64,000 bases of DNA, from NCBI GenBank assembly GCA_946902985.2, contig OX336395.1:16594708-16658707 (forward strand). Direction: 5' to 3'. The notes beneath the pieces are model-generated. The model saw only the letters and a program-made list of their open reading frames with translations, searched no databases and was not told the DNA's origin. A program made the translations under genes and the position numbers. This DNA comes from Meconema thalassinum (lineage: Eukaryota > Arthropoda > Insecta > Orthoptera > Tettigoniidae). Shown piece after piece: positions 11,156 through 23,239 of this stretch (positions are counted from its first letter, which is position 1; each line of letters begins with the position of its first letter).

Positions 11156-14100
11156 TTACATACTAACAATGCCCAAGCCAGCTCGAAGAGTCTGGAAATG
11201 GTTACCAGTCAGAGGTTTGGTGAGAATATCTGCTTTCTGCTCACCTGAAGGAATATGAAGAACCTTGATAACATTCTTCCAATACATATCGTTCACAATA
11301 TTATACTTGACATCAACGTGTTTTAGCCTTTTCTCTTCCCACTTATATAGACAGAAAATAATTGACTGATTGTCTTCAAAGATGACAACTGGTCCACATA
11401 GTTCAACACCTATGCCCAAAACAAGATTTCTCAACCAAATGAGTTCCATTACAGCACATCCGAGAGAAACGTACTCCGCTTCAGTTGATGGCTGGGCAAC
11501 GGCAGTTTGTTTCCTAGTCACCCAATATTAGCACCATAGACTTCGAACATGAAACCAGAAATTGATTTCCTATTCTTGGTATTACCCCCCCCAGTCTGCA
11601 TCAGCATAGCCAACTAGGTTAGCACTAGTTCCTGATTGCCTTTGAAATAAGAGTCCCATCTCGCTTGTTCCCTTCAGATAACGTAAGACATGTTTAAGCC
11701 CAACCCATTGCGCATCAGTAGCATTACTTTGAAACCTACTATAGAAATTCACTGCCATGCTTATATCAGGACGTGTTGCCAACATGAGATACATTAAACA
11801 TCCAACTAGTTCTTTGTAAGGTCTGACAGAAAGGATACATTCACAAACAGGCTCCTTTGCTGGATCTACCTCCATGGGAGTTTTAGCTGGATTGCAGTCT
11901 TCCATTCCAAAATGTTTAAGAAGGTTTTGGATGTATTGGGACTGGCTTAAGAACATTCCTCTCTCTGAGCGATCAATTTTGATTCCCAGAAATTTCCTGA
12001 GATCTCCAAGATCAGTCATCTTGAATTTTGCCATGAGAGCCTTCTTACATTCCTGCAGAGCTGCAGCTGAACTACCTGCTACAATAATATCATCAACATA
12101 AAGAAGTAGGGTAATAGCAGGTGTGTCATGAAAATAAAGGCATTTATCATATTCTGATTGCCTGAAACCATGCTACTGAATGAAATCATTGAATCTAGAG
12201 TTCCACTCCTTTGGGGCCTGCTTCAACCCGTAGAGTGTTTTTGTTCAGCTTGCAAACCAGAGGTGGAGTTGACTCTTGCTCAAATCCCTCTAGTTGAGTC
12301 ATGTAGATTTCTTTCTAGGCGGGCCACTGGTGCATACGTCTCAAAATAGTCTAAGCCCCGTTTTTGCGAACAGCCTTTGATGACAAGGCGGGCTTTATAC
12401 TTCTCAACATTTCCGGATGCATCATGTTTGATTCGAAACACCCACCTGTTGTTGATTGCCTTCTTACCAGGTGGCAGCGTTGTCAGTGTCCAGGTTTTAT
12501 TTTCCTGCAGTGCATTCATCTCTTCTTGAACTGCTTTCCGCCATTCTGTAGCGTCAGGTCGACCTTCAATGTCCTTGACAGATTCAGGAACATCATCTAC
12601 TACTGCACCCATAGCTAGTTCACTTAGGGTAACCTCATAATCATCCTGATACTGCGGTCTCTTCCTCACACGAGTTCCACGCCTCCGTTCTTCTGTCGGT
12701 GTGTCATTGGCTTCCAGATCTTCCCCTGAATTTTTGCAATCTTCAGGAATTGGATCTTCCACGGTACCTTCTTCCTTTGAAATAGGATTCTTATTAGTTT
12801 CAAAGTGTGATGGATCAATATCTATAAACCTTTCACCTGGAGAACTCTCATCAAAAATGACATCTTTCCCTTCAAAAATTTCTTGGGTGTCAGGACACCA
12901 TAATCTATAACCATTATGACAGTACCCAACCAAGTAAAGTGTCCTCGATCGACTGTCAAATTTTCCTCCACTCAGTTGTTTGGGAGTATGAAGGTAAGCT
13001 GGAGAACCAAATACCCTTATCTTGCTGACATCAGGTTTATACCCATACCAGAGAGTTGCTGGAACACAGTCTGATAAAGCATTTGTAGTGCTCCTGTTGA
13101 TAAGGTACACTGCTGCGCCTACTGCTTCAGTTCAAAGATTCTTCTGTAGTCCTGAGCTCAGCAACATACATCTTGCTTTGTCCAGGATAGTTCTGTTGAA
13201 CCTTTCAGCTGCTCCGTTTTGCTCAGGTGTGTAGCTCATGGTATGTTCCAACTGTATTCCTTTCTCTTGAAAGCAATTCTTCAGCTCGTTTGAGGTGTAC
13301 TCCCCACCTCGATCACACCTGAAGCGAGTTATCTTGCTCTTGAAATGAGTGGTTGCCATTGCTTCATAGATCTTGATGTAGTCTAATGCTTCACTCTTCT
13401 TTTCTAGAGGATATACAGCTGCAAAATGCGCGAAGTCATCTATTACAGTTATAATGTACATTTTTCCATTATATGACTCCGGTGTAATTGGGCCAAACAG
13501 GTCACTGTGGATTAGTTCCAGTGGCCTCTGTGCTCTTCTTCTTGTTTGGTTGTGTGGCAGCTTACACATTTTTCCTTGACAGCATATTTCACACACTTCC
13601 TTCACCTTAGTTTCTTTCATACCATCCACCAGGTTTTGCAGATTCTGGAGCCCTGCCTTACTAGTGTGACCAAATCTTCTATGCCACAAGTCCTCGCTTC
13701 CAAGTGTTAGGCATGCAATTTCCTTCCTGGTATGGAGTGTTAGCCTGTACAACTTGTTGATCCGATGTGCAACTGCAATCACATAATTTCCTTTCATTAT
13801 TAGTGCCTTAACATCTTCAAAAAAGATTGTGCATCCACTCATTTCCAGTCTTCTCACAGACAGTAAATTTATTTCCAAATCTGGAATGTACAACACGTCT
13901 GGAATGTTCACAGTATTCCATGTTCCGTCCACCAATGCAAAAAGTTTCATGTTTCCCTTTTTTGTTGATGTGACTGAGTGCCCTGCTTTTGCTACTTTAA
14001 TCTTCATAGGATTAATCTTTGTAACACTTGTCTGAAATAATTCAGCTTGATTAATCATGTGCTCTGAAGCTCCAGAATCAAGCCACCATATCACTTCATC

Positions 14101-14325
14101 ACTTCCAGCCTTATTCATTCTTGAGTCTATTACATCAGATAAAGCTGAGAAACAGAATTCCTCTTCCTCCTCTTGAGTGACATTGGCAGCACCAGTTTGC
14201 ATCCCTGAACACTTTGTAGGCTGCCAAGGAGTGTTACGTGGGCTAGGACAGTCTCTCCGTAAGTGACCACTGCCCCCACAGTTGTGACACTTGTAAGAAT
14301 GTGAAGCAGGCTTAGTATTACTGTG
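11156..14325 (-). pseudogene. Copia (Ty1-type) gag-pol polyprotein, decayed and 5' truncated
   Basis: On the minus strand the domains come in Copia order. A Gag zinc knuckle (CHNCGGSGHLRRDC, about 14250-14300) is followed by the protease site (WWLDSGASEHM, about 14070), the pre-integrase zinc region (HRRFGHTSKAGLQ) and the integrase core (HSDLFGPI, DRGGEYTS, PEQNGAAERFNR). Next come reverse transcriptase with YVDD (about 12081-12110) and RNase H (STEAEY, about 11480). Integrase lying before reverse transcriptase identifies Copia. Breaks seen: a TGA replacing a probable Trp codon at 13132-13134; a deletion near 12300-12310 joining VARLE directly to the later YMTQLEG segment; and frame changes between 12034 and 12280 and at 11521-11590 (G-run, small deletion). 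Most of gag and the 5' LTR are absent. The stop of the last frame is at 11156. Confidence 0.88.
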
Positions 14326-16697
14326 TTATGACTACGAACATCATTGTTTGTTTTAAGAAAAACATCTTTATTCATTAATTTTTTTTTTAAACATAATACT
14401 TTCAAAGATGTATATGCAGGGCAGTGGGAGAATGTTTAAATCTTTAAACAGAGGTCTAGGCCTACATGATTCTCTAGAGTTTACATTTGCCATAATTCTA
14501 ATCGCTCTCCTTTGTATCCTAAACGTGCTTAGTACATCTGGCGACATACCCCAGAATATGATCCCATATCTTAAGTATGAATAGAAATAAGCAAAATAAG
14601 TATTTCTTAATGTGTGCATGCTAGTGCAGGTTTTCAAAATACGTAACGCAAAGCACATCGAGTTCAGTTTAGTGTTCAGATATTGTATATGTTTATTCCA
14701 TTTCAAGTCTTGTTGTATCCATAGTCCTAAAAACTTTGTTTCTGATTTATTTTCTATTTGATGACCATTTAATGTTATATTGGGTTTCGCAGGATTCCTA
14801 TTCTGTATACTGTGGAAATTTAGACATACTGTTTTTTATAGTTTATTATGAGACGATTATCTTGTGACCATTTGGTTAACTCTCCTGTAGCGGAGTCAGC
14901 AGACTGCTGTATGACCTGTTTAGTTTCACCTTTTATTACGAGTGTTGTATCGTCCGCAAACAAAATTTCCTTATGTCAATGAACGTTCTGTGTTATATCA
15001 TCGATATATAGAAGAAAGAGTAGTGGGCCCAAAACCGATCCCTGGTGTACTCCAAATTCAATAATTCCCTCATTGGACTATGTTTCATTAAGTAATTTGG
15101 TTCCATCATCCTTGTGTCTCAAGCTTACTATTTGTTTACGCCTTGTTAAGCAAGACTCTATCCATTTATTTGCTAGACCTCTAATACCATATTGATTTAG
15201 TTTTGTAAGGAGGATTTTATGGTCAACAACATCAAATGCTTTCGATAAATCCAAGAATAGGCCAGTTACATGTTCCTTATTGTCAATTAATTTCAGTATA
15301 CAATTACTACATTCGTAAATTGCTGTCTGTGTAGATTTTTCCGTTCTGAATCCATGTTGTGAGTTTGATAATATTTTATTTTTTTCTATGAAACTTATCA
15401 GTCTTTTATACATAATTTTTTCCACAATTTTTGCAATACCAGTTGGTAAGGTAATACGACGATAGTTATCTAATTCATATTTTGAACCGTTTTTGTGCAC
15501 TGGAATTACTTTTGATAACTTCAAAATATCCGGGTAAGTTCCTGAGAGAATTGAACTGTTTATTAAGTGCGTAAGTGGATTTATTATATTTTCTGCACAT
15601 TTCTTTAAAATTGCATCGGGGATGCCATCAATGCCAGCACAGAATTTATTTTTAGCTCTTTTATAACTATTCTTACCTCTTCACTTCTGACATGATTTAT
15701 AAATAAAGAATCACTGCATATATTTATTTTATTATTAGAATTTAGTGTATTTACCTGTGATTTATTTAATATTTTTTGTGGAATTTCCAGAAAATAGTCA
15801 TTAAAAGTGTTTGCTATTTCCTCTGGATTATTAATCACTTTATTATTTCTGGTCAGTGTAATGTTCCTTTGTATTTTAGCAGATTTTCCAGTTTCTTTCT
15901 TTATCACGGACCACATAGCCCAGTTTTTATTAGATGATTGGGAAATAAAATTATCATTCTGCATTTTCTTTGCTAGTCTTAATACTTTATTTAATATGCT
16001 AGTGATTTTTTCGTAGTATAAATTGAATTCAGGTGTTGTGTGGTATTGTTTATATAATTTGTGTAGAAATTTATTTCTTTGACATGAATTTATAATCCCT
16101 GTTGTTATCCAATTGCTAGTTTTGTTATTTTGAACAGTTCTTCGTTTAAAGGGGAATGCTATTTCAAAATAGTGTTTTAGGGTACTGTTAAATGCATTAA
16201 ATTTATCATTTACATTTTCTAGTTCATAAATTTCTGACCATGTTTCCTTATTTAATAAGTCATTGAAATATGTAACATTTGATTCAGTGAATGACCTGCA
16301 CTTTGATTTTACTCCATTATCATTATTATTGATTGTTTCGGATACTTCAAAACTCAGTATTTGTCCATGGTGGTCACTAAAACCCGGACAATAGACTTCT
16401 ATTGAATGGTGATATTTATCTGTATTTATAAAAATTTGATCAGGAGTGGTTTTACTAAATTTTGTTATTCTTGTTGGGGTATTTACTGTAGGCCTAGTTT
16501 CAGTCCATAGGAAATTAGTAACTGTGTTAATAATTCACAATTTCTATCAAATTTTAAGAAATCCACATTTACATCCCCACAAATTATTATATCGAAATTT
16601 ACTTTGCTCATGTTATTGAGAAACAATTCTAAGTTATCTGTAAATAAAGGAAACTTTCCTGACGGAGAACGGTATACGCATACAATTATTAACTTAA
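14326..16697 (-). mobile_element. LINE A (CR1/Jockey-like non-LTR retrotransposon), 3' part
   Basis: Minus-strand coding remnants run 16697 to about 14330. They contain the rest of an APE-type endonuclease (VCVYRSPSGKF, CGDVNVDF, then FSDHHG, the catalytic SDH). A linker and a reverse transcriptase follow, with NYRRITLP, QHGFRTEKSTQTAI, LFLDLSKAFDVVDH (first catalytic Asp), a QGSVLGPLLF box and a FADDTTL catalytic box near 14960. The thumb/C-terminal region (IQRRAIRIM, LFKDLNILPLPCIYIFE) is also present. The element breaks off at SHNT next to the Copia gag remnant at about 14325, so its own 3' end and tail are missing. Its 5' part continues at 23240-23600 beyond the piggyBac insertion. Several stops and shifts make it inactive. 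The clade assignment rests on motif style only. Confidence 0.82.
16694..16697. repeat. TTAA target site, left side of piggyBac
   Basis: TTAA sits directly outside the left terminal repeat; the partner is at 23240-23243. Joining the two LINE halves at one TTAA restores a continuous endonuclease frame. Confidence 0.9.
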
Positions 16698-16912
16698 CCC
16701 TACAGTGGTTATGCGGGGTGCCCACAACACCCCAGCATTATTATTTGTTATGTTGTAAAGTTACTAAGTTGGCTATGCTGGTGGCGGATAAACGTTTATT
16801 GGCACTGGGGTGCTGTATACACCCCACCTAACAACTTGCGTAATATCTTTGTTGGCTAAGTCATTTTTAGATTATACACCCAGATCTGTATAGAAGCTTT
16901 GTTTCCCTTTCC

Positions 16913-18019
16913 ATGTCTTCCGATAAGGAACAACAGCGTATAAGGAGCATGCTTGAAGAAGAAACTGAAGATTCGTGTGGCGATTCAGATTTTCAGGAGT
17001 CAGATGATGGTGAGCGGGATGATTGTGAACTTAGTGAGCATTTGACTGATAGTGAGCAATCGAATGAAAGTGCGGCTGATGAGGATGAAACGAGTTCATC
17101 TCCCGTTATTGGTTCTCTTCCTTCTTCAAACCCGGTTGCAACAGGAGTGACAAAATTTATGCTTGGAAAGGACAGAAAAAGTAAGTGGTTACGAAATATT
17201 AGAATGAACAATAACGTACGCACCAGGTCACAGAATATCATAACTTATTTACCAGTTACTAGATTGCAGGCTAAAGTTGCTGAAACACCACTCGATTGTT
17301 TCAGTGTGCTCATGAACGATGTTATAATCAGAGCAATCACCCAATGTACAAATATATACATTGAAAAAATTCGATATAGTTACGTTACAAACCAGAGTGC
17401 TTGTCGCAAAACAGATGAAATGGAAATTAGATCAATTATGGGATTACTGATCATAGCTGGGTCCTTCCGCGCAGCAATGTTAAATTTGAAGGATTTATTT
17501 TCTACAATTGGCCTAGGAGTAGAAATATTCCACGCTACCATGTCACTGACAAGATTTTTATTTCTTTTGAGCTGTGTAAGGTTTGACGACATAAATGATC
17601 GTGCACAGCGTAGAGAACTGGACAAATTAGCTCCGATCAGGGAATTGTTTACAGTGTTTACCGAGAACTGTCAAAAGTTTTACTGCCTAGGAGAATACAC
17701 AGGTATTGACGAACAGCTTGTACCATTTAGGGGGAAATGTCCCTTCCGGCAATACCTACCGAGCAAACCAGCCAAATATGGCATAAAGTTACTAACACTA
17801 TGTGATGCGAGAACTTGGTATACATCAGTCATGGAAATTTACTGCGGAAAACAACCCGATGGTCCTTTCAGCGTGTCTAATTCAGCAAAAGATGTCGTCC
17901 TAGGGCTCACAGAGCATATCTATGGTACTGGCAGGAATATCACGGCTGATAACTGGTTTACCAGCATACCACTAGCAGAAGAACTCCTAAAGAAAAGACT
18001 AACGCTTGTGGGCACCATG
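16913..18019 (+). pseudogene. piggyBac transposase, N-terminal piece
   Basis: The ATG at 16913 opens an acidic N-terminal region (EEETEDSCGDSDFQESDDG) usual for piggyBac-derived proteins. The DDE_Tnp_1_7-type core begins near residue 120. The first catalytic Asp lies in YTGIDEQLVPFRG (about 17700-17735) and the second in ITADNWFTS (about 17938-17964). The piece ends in LTLVGTMKNK, where the hairpin element begins and supplies a stop (TAG at 18029-18031). The enzyme would cut and paste the transposon at TTAA sites in the nucleus. The frame of this piece is otherwise open along all 372 codons, so it decayed little before interruption. Confidence 0.9.
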
Positions 18020-19159
18020 AAAAACAAGTAGTTCCGTGAAAACTATACAGCCTATTTTCATATATCCTACTTATGTTAACTGCCACTATCAACATACAAA
18101 ATTTTAGTTTGATTGCTGTAATAGATTCGAAGATATTGAGAACCGACTAAATATTTCGGATGGTCGCCATGTTGGATTTTAAATATGTAGGTTCTAGAGT
18201 TATGTACTGTTACATGAAGATTATTGTGTAAGTGTAGCATTCAAACTTCAATCACATGATTAGGACGCATAAAGTAGCAAGGAGATTTTAAAATTTCGCA
18301 TAGTTGCCATCTTGTGGTTATAGAAACAATTGAAATAAATTAGATGCCAGTGGTTTAACATTCGTATAAGGATTTACTGTACCAAGTGTCACTGCACTCG
18401 GATGGTTAAATTGCGAGAAACTTTCATGTGAATATTTATACTTCGCGTCGCCGCCATGTTGGATTTGTGATCACCAGGTTATTTAAAGTCCTATAGGTGA
18501 ACTTAAGTTCATAGCTCCTATGAACATTAAAAAAATCAGTTTGACTGCTACAATAGATTCGTAGATATTCAGAGCCGTCTAAATATTTCGGATGGTCGCC
18601 ATGTTGGATTGTTAAATGTATAGGCCACAGAGTCATGCACCAATAAAGGAAAATTATTGCGTAGGTTCATTATTCAAACTTTTACTTCGAGCGCATTATT
18701 ACGACACAAGATATAAAAACTTAATTTTAAAATTCGCACAGCCGCCATCTTGAGGTTATGTAAACAATTGAACTAAATTAGATACCAGTGCATTACAATA
18801 TGTATAAACATTTCCTGTACCAGATTTCATTGCGTTTGGAACATTAAATCGCGAGAAAGGTCTATTTAAAATTTTCTAATTCGCTTGGCCGCCATGTTCG
18901 TTTTGTAGTTAACCGGTTTTTGAAAGTCTTATACATGAACTTCCAGTAGTGCCTTTTATCTCCGTACAAAAATCCAAGGTGATAACGCTAATAGTTTTGC
19001 TATGAACCTACCGAGTTTCATTGAAATCGCTCCAGCCGTTTAGAAATTATTAGGGGGGGGACACACACACACACTTCACACACACACACGCACACACAGA
19101 CACACGGACAAAAGGTGATATCATAAGCCTATTTTTTCAAAATTGAAAATAGGCTAAAA
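18020..19159. mobile_element. Non-autonomous repeat with 3' hairpin, copy 2
   Basis: This is a shorter relative of 4392-5914, with the same start (aaaaacaagtagttccgtg), the same module words, a CA-rich tract and the same terminal hairpin (agcctatttt...gaaaataggct). It lacks about 0.4 kb of the internal modules of copy 1. It interrupts the piggyBac transposase between GTMKNK and LPKILTD, which shows that it is a genuine mobile insertion. The exact target duplication is ambiguous because both borders are A-rich. Confidence 0.8.
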
Positions 19160-19288
19160 TTAACCTCAGTTGCCGAAGATATTGACTGATGTCAGGGGAA
19201 GAGAAATTTACAGCACTGAATTTGCACACTGTAACGATATCACATGCTTATCATACGTTCCCAAGAAAGGCAAAATTGTTGTGATGAT
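19160..19288 (+). pseudogene. piggyBac transposase, middle piece
   Basis: From about 19168 the frame reads LPKILTDVRGREIYSTEF and then NDITCLSYVPKKGKIVV. This is the segment that in piggyBac transposases lies between the second and third catalytic Asp, so it fits exactly between the N- and C-terminal pieces. It is cut after VVMM by LINE B. About 40 codons are visible. Confidence 0.85.
19278..19288. repeat. Target-site duplication of LINE B, left (11 bp)
   Basis: The word gttgtgatgat is repeated exactly at 22157-22167. Confidence 0.88.
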
Positions 19289-22156
19289 GATTATTATTAT
19301 TATTAATCGTATGGCAATTACACATCACTTTTTGGAACACAAAGAAAATATAACCATAATTTACAAATTTACAGACATATTATTTACATAGTTAAACACA
19401 TTTGCTGTAGAAAACAAAAAGTCAAAGTGGTTTCCAGGATATAAGTTCTGAGGGCACTCTTCGACTATATGCTTGATGGTCTGACACTGGAAGCCACACG
19501 TGCACTCCGGAGAGGTGATCTTTCCCCATTTGTATAGTAGATCACCACATCTCCCATGGTTGGTGCGTATCCTGTTCAGTGTACACCATGTCCTACGGGG
19601 CAGATCAAGTTCCAATGGATTGTTGTTACTATGGAGAAAACTATGTAGCTCTGGTGGAGTGTTTGTGTACCAATTTTCTGCCCAGGCTTCATGAAGATTG
19701 AAGTTATGGTCTGCCAGGTTGTTGGCTGTTCTGATTGCAGGGTGTCTGGAGCAGAGTCTATTGATTTGGATTGCAGGTATGTCCTCATGGATTGGCAGCT
19801 GTTGGTTGTTGCAGATTTTGTTAAATTCTCTCAGGAGGATATTCTTTCTTCTCAGCGTAGGAGGTGGAATACGGCTCAGGACAGGTAGCCAGAAAACTGG
19901 TGTGGACTTGATTGTACCAGTAATTATCCGCATAGTTTGGTTTAGTTGAACATCTACTAGCTTCGTGTGACTACTGTTTAGCCAAACAGGGCTGCAATAT
20001 TCTGCTGCTGAGTATACAAGACCTAGGGCAGTTGATCGGAGGGTAGACGCAGTGGAACCCCATGTTGTACCACACAGTTTTTGTAGGATGTTATTTCTTG
20101 ACCTCAATTTGGCTGCAGTGTTTGTTAGGTGTTTTTAAATGACAGTGTTCTGTCAAGTGTCACTCCAAGGTACTTTGGGTATTTGTTATGAATCACACGT
20201 TTTCCATCAAAATATATGTTTAGTTCATGGTTGGCTAGGATGTTGCTCAGATGAAAGCACATGGATTCAGTTTTATTAGGGTTCGGTTGAAGTCCCCATT
20301 TACGGAAGTATTGAATCATTGCACATACGTCCTTCGTTAATATTTCTTCAGTGGCCTCGATTTGTTTGTGTTGAGTTGCTAACACCCAATCATCAGCATA
20401 GCCGAACTTCCTGGACTGGGTGTCTGGCATATCTGCTATATAGAGACTGAATAATAGCGGAGCTAGGACTGAGCCTTGAGGTAGTCCGTTGTTAAGAGTC
20501 TTCTGGTCACTAACGGCATTCCCTATGGTTACCTGGAAAGGTCTATCAGTCAGCATGTTGTTCAGGAGACTTGCTGTTCTTCTGCAGGGTATGACATGGA
20601 GATACTTATTAACAATGCCCTGTCTCCACACAGTATCATAGGAGGAGGATAAATCAATAAATACAGCAGAAGTCTTTTGCTGTTTCTGGAATCCTGCCTC
20701 TATATAAGATGTAAGTAAAAGAACTTGATCCACACAGCTTCGGTTTGGACGAAATCCAGCCTGTTCAACAGGAATCTTTTCATGTAATTCATTATGTAAT
20801 CTGTTATACAGCAGCCTCTCAAGTAGTTTGTACATTATGCTCAGAAGAGAAATAGGACGATAACTTTGGGCTTCGTTATTAGGTTTACCTGGTTTCAAGA
20901 TACCAATGATCTTCGTCTGTTTCATTAGTCGAGGAATGAACCCTGTTTGTAAAATATTGGTGAAAAACTGGGCTAGCCATCTTTTAGCATACTCACCACA
21001 GTGCAGAAGGAATTCTGGGTGTATGCCATCAAGACCTGGGGCTTTACCTGATTTAATGTCTTTTAGAGCTGACGATATCTCTTCAGGGCTGAAAGGTATA
21101 GAATAAGCGCTATTATCTGGGCATTCTGATAACATGGTTCGCAGTTCTCGTTTTACTTGAATGGCATGAGGCCGGGAGATAGATGGCTTAGATATTGAGA
21201 CAATGTGAGCAGCAACTTTGTTTGGTTTTATTAAGTTGTTATTTCGTGTTGTTCGATTTCCACCTCCCAAATTACGTAAGAGGGACCAGGCTTTCCTGCT
21301 AGAGTGTTTGAAGTCTAGATTTTCGACAGTGTCCAGCCATTTCTGTCGACGCGTGGCATCAAGGCTATGCAGCAGGTCATCTGCTATTTCTTGTTCTCCA
21401 GTAGAAAGGAAGTCCTCGTACAGTTTCTCACTGACTTCAGACCAGCCAGGAATATATTCCTTCCGGTATCCTCTGGGAATAAACTTTTTTGATATGCTTA
21501 ATACTGCTCCAACAAATCTTCCATAGTTGTTACTTAAAGGAGGAATCCACCCTAAGACTTTATCAAGATTTATAGAGAACTCAGACCAGTTAGCTTTCTG
21601 AAAGTTCAAGCGTGGACGAGGAATGGAATTCACCAGGGGGATTTGTATGCCTACTTCTTGAATAACTGGGCGGTGCTGACTATGTGGGAAATCAGGTAGA
21701 ACTCTGCGTGTGGTTGCTAGTGGTTTGAGGTTCTCGTTTGAAGACACAAAACACAGGTCCGGATTGGACTCCCGCCTCCAGGCAGCTGATCTAAATGTGC
21801 ATCTGTCTTTGGCATCAAATATTAGATGAAAATTGTGTACTTCTGCCCATGAAACTAAAGCTTCTCCATTAGAATCATTGGAGTTATATTTCCATTGCTC
21901 ATGGTGACTGTTGAAGTCACCTGTGTAAATAACTGGATGAGGATGTCGGTGGAGGACTTCAGATGGCCACTGAACTGCGGGAGGTTTGTAGATGTTTACA
22001 ACGTGCAAGTCTCCAATTTTTATAGTGATGTGATTGTGCTAGGAGATCACAAGGATTGTCTAGCAGCCAGAGTTGTGGCTTTCTTAGCACCACCCAGGGG
22101 TCACGTGTAGGGTACTTACAGGTTAAACCTTCGGACGTGAAGCAACGGCAACCCCC
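19289..22156 (-). mobile_element. LINE B (Jockey-superfamily-like), 5' truncated, inserted in piggyBac
   Basis: The 2868-bp insertion is flanked by an 11-bp duplication (gttgtgatgat) and lies on the minus strand. Its 3' end, at the left, carries a (TAA)n-type tail (attattattattatta on the + strand), which is usual for target-primed reverse transcription. The 5' end lacks the beginning of the endonuclease, the common 5' truncation. The borders of the interrupted transposase are intact on both sides, so the insertion is younger than the piggyBac element. Confidence 0.9.
19361..22043 (-). pseudogene. LINE B endonuclease/reverse transcriptase ORF, one frameshift
   Basis: The minus-strand frame is open from about 22040 (IKIGDLHVVNIYKPP) to 20125, then continues in a neighbouring frame from about 20107 to 19361. 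The partial APE endonuclease shows YTGDFNSHHEQW and SQHRPV near residue 110. The reverse transcriptase shows GKAPGLDGIHPEF, YRPISLLS, EQAGFRPNRSC, FIDLSSSYDTV (first catalytic Asp), LPQGSVLAPLLFSLYI and GYADDWVLA (catalytic YADD). After the shift comes a C-terminal domain with a zinc-knuckle-like CGFQCQTIKHIVEEC. The shift falls in an A-run (tttaaaaac, near 20128) and looks like a one-base change. This is one of the least decayed frames in the window and implies a fairly recent insertion. Confidence 0.9.
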
Positions 22157-22167
22157 GTTGTGATGAT
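22157..22167. repeat. Target-site duplication of LINE B, right (11 bp)
   Basis: Exact repeat of 19278-19288. Confidence 0.88.
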
Positions 22168-22723
22168 ATCAACCATGCACCCTCATTCGTCAGGCATTGA
22201 CCCATCTACAGGAAACCAGAAGAAGGCAGTAATAAACACACGTTACAACATCACAAAGGGCGGAGTAGATACGGTGGACAAGATGTCAGCTACTTACACT
22301 ACAGGAAGGAAAACTCAGAGATGGCCAATGGCTGTATTTTTCCGTATGATCGACCTAGCGTGCATCAATGCGCAAGTGATTCTTATGGCTAATCCTGATT
22401 ATACCACTCAAAGGCGGCATTTCCTTCGTCAGTTAGGCCAGGAACTTGTGAAACCTCAAGTTGTGAAGAGAGCACTGTCAACCTCAGTTCCAAGGTACAT
22501 TCGTCTGAAGGCAACCGAAGTATCCGACGCATGCTTGGCACCACCAGCTCCCGCAAATGAGAACCGTAGAAAAGGAAGATGCACTGTTTGTCCTAGGAAG
22601 TCAGACAAGAAAACCAGACACTTCTTCTACAGATGCCAACAATTCATGTGCCTGAATCATATGGAGAGTATATACCGCACGTGCTGCAATGATTCTTCCT
22701 CTGATGACACTAATGACTGTTAA
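22168..22723 (+). pseudogene. piggyBac transposase, C-terminal piece
   Basis: The frame resumes with ISTMHPHSSG. The third catalytic Asp lies in KGGVDTVDKM (about 22258-22287). The protein ends in a Cys/His-rich zinc domain (GRCTVCPRKSDKKTRHFF, then YRCQQFMCLNH and TCC) that in piggyBac enzymes binds the terminal repeats. The stop is at 22721-22723. With the other two pieces all three catalytic Asp residues are present, so the transposase seems to have been inactivated mainly by the two insertions. Confidence 0.9.
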
Positions 22724-23239
22724 GATTTCAGTAATGGTTTTGTGACATAAGTGTATTAAAATACAATGTAATCTTTACATTAGTGAGTGATTTTTACATG
22801 AACTTTGGTACTAAAGACAGAAACTTTCCAATTTTGATTAATGATTATCAGTCTCATTCTCTTTCAAAATTTCTCATTCTAAAACAGAATATCATTAATT
22901 TTGTGTTGTTTTATGGATGTGTGTTATGTTTAGATTAGTAAAACACAAAACTGAACTTTTCTAAGAAATGAGCCAACGCAAAATGCTTGAAATAGCAACA
23001 TGTAGAATAAAGCAACAAAAAAATATAGGTATATCTTTCAAAGGCTTTAATTTCTTTAGTGAATTAATTTATTGTTGTAAAGTAATTAAGACTGGCTTAA
23101 ATGGATGTGACTAGTATGCAAAATAAGTAAGAAATTTTCTGAAAAATGTATGTCCGAGATATCTCAGCAAAACTTTGGGGTGATCTCAGCACCCCACCTA
23201 GCCACTTATGAAATTTTAAACCACCTAACTACTTAAAGG
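22724..23239 (+). other. 3' untranslated part and right end of piggyBac
   Basis: Non-coding AT-rich DNA between the transposase stop and the right terminal repeat. The last 80 bp hold the inverted GGGGTG-type subterminal word and the terminal repeat next to TTAA. Confidence 0.75.

Larger units (their letters stand above)
16698..23239 (+). mobile_element. piggyBac-family DNA transposon, split by two later insertions
   Basis: The element is bordered by TTAA on both sides and has imperfect terminal inverted repeats. The left starts ccctacagtggttatgcggg; the right, read on the minus strand, starts cctttaagtagttaggtgg. Subterminal GGGGTG words near both ends (16714-16817 and 23180-23200) are also inverted relative to each other. 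Inside is a + strand transposase gene in three pieces (16913-18019, 19160-19288, 22168-22723). The gaps are filled by the hairpin element (18020-19159) and by LINE B (19289-22156). TTAA specificity and the transposase family agree. Without the two insertions the element would be about 2.5 kb, a usual piggyBac size. Confidence 0.92.
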
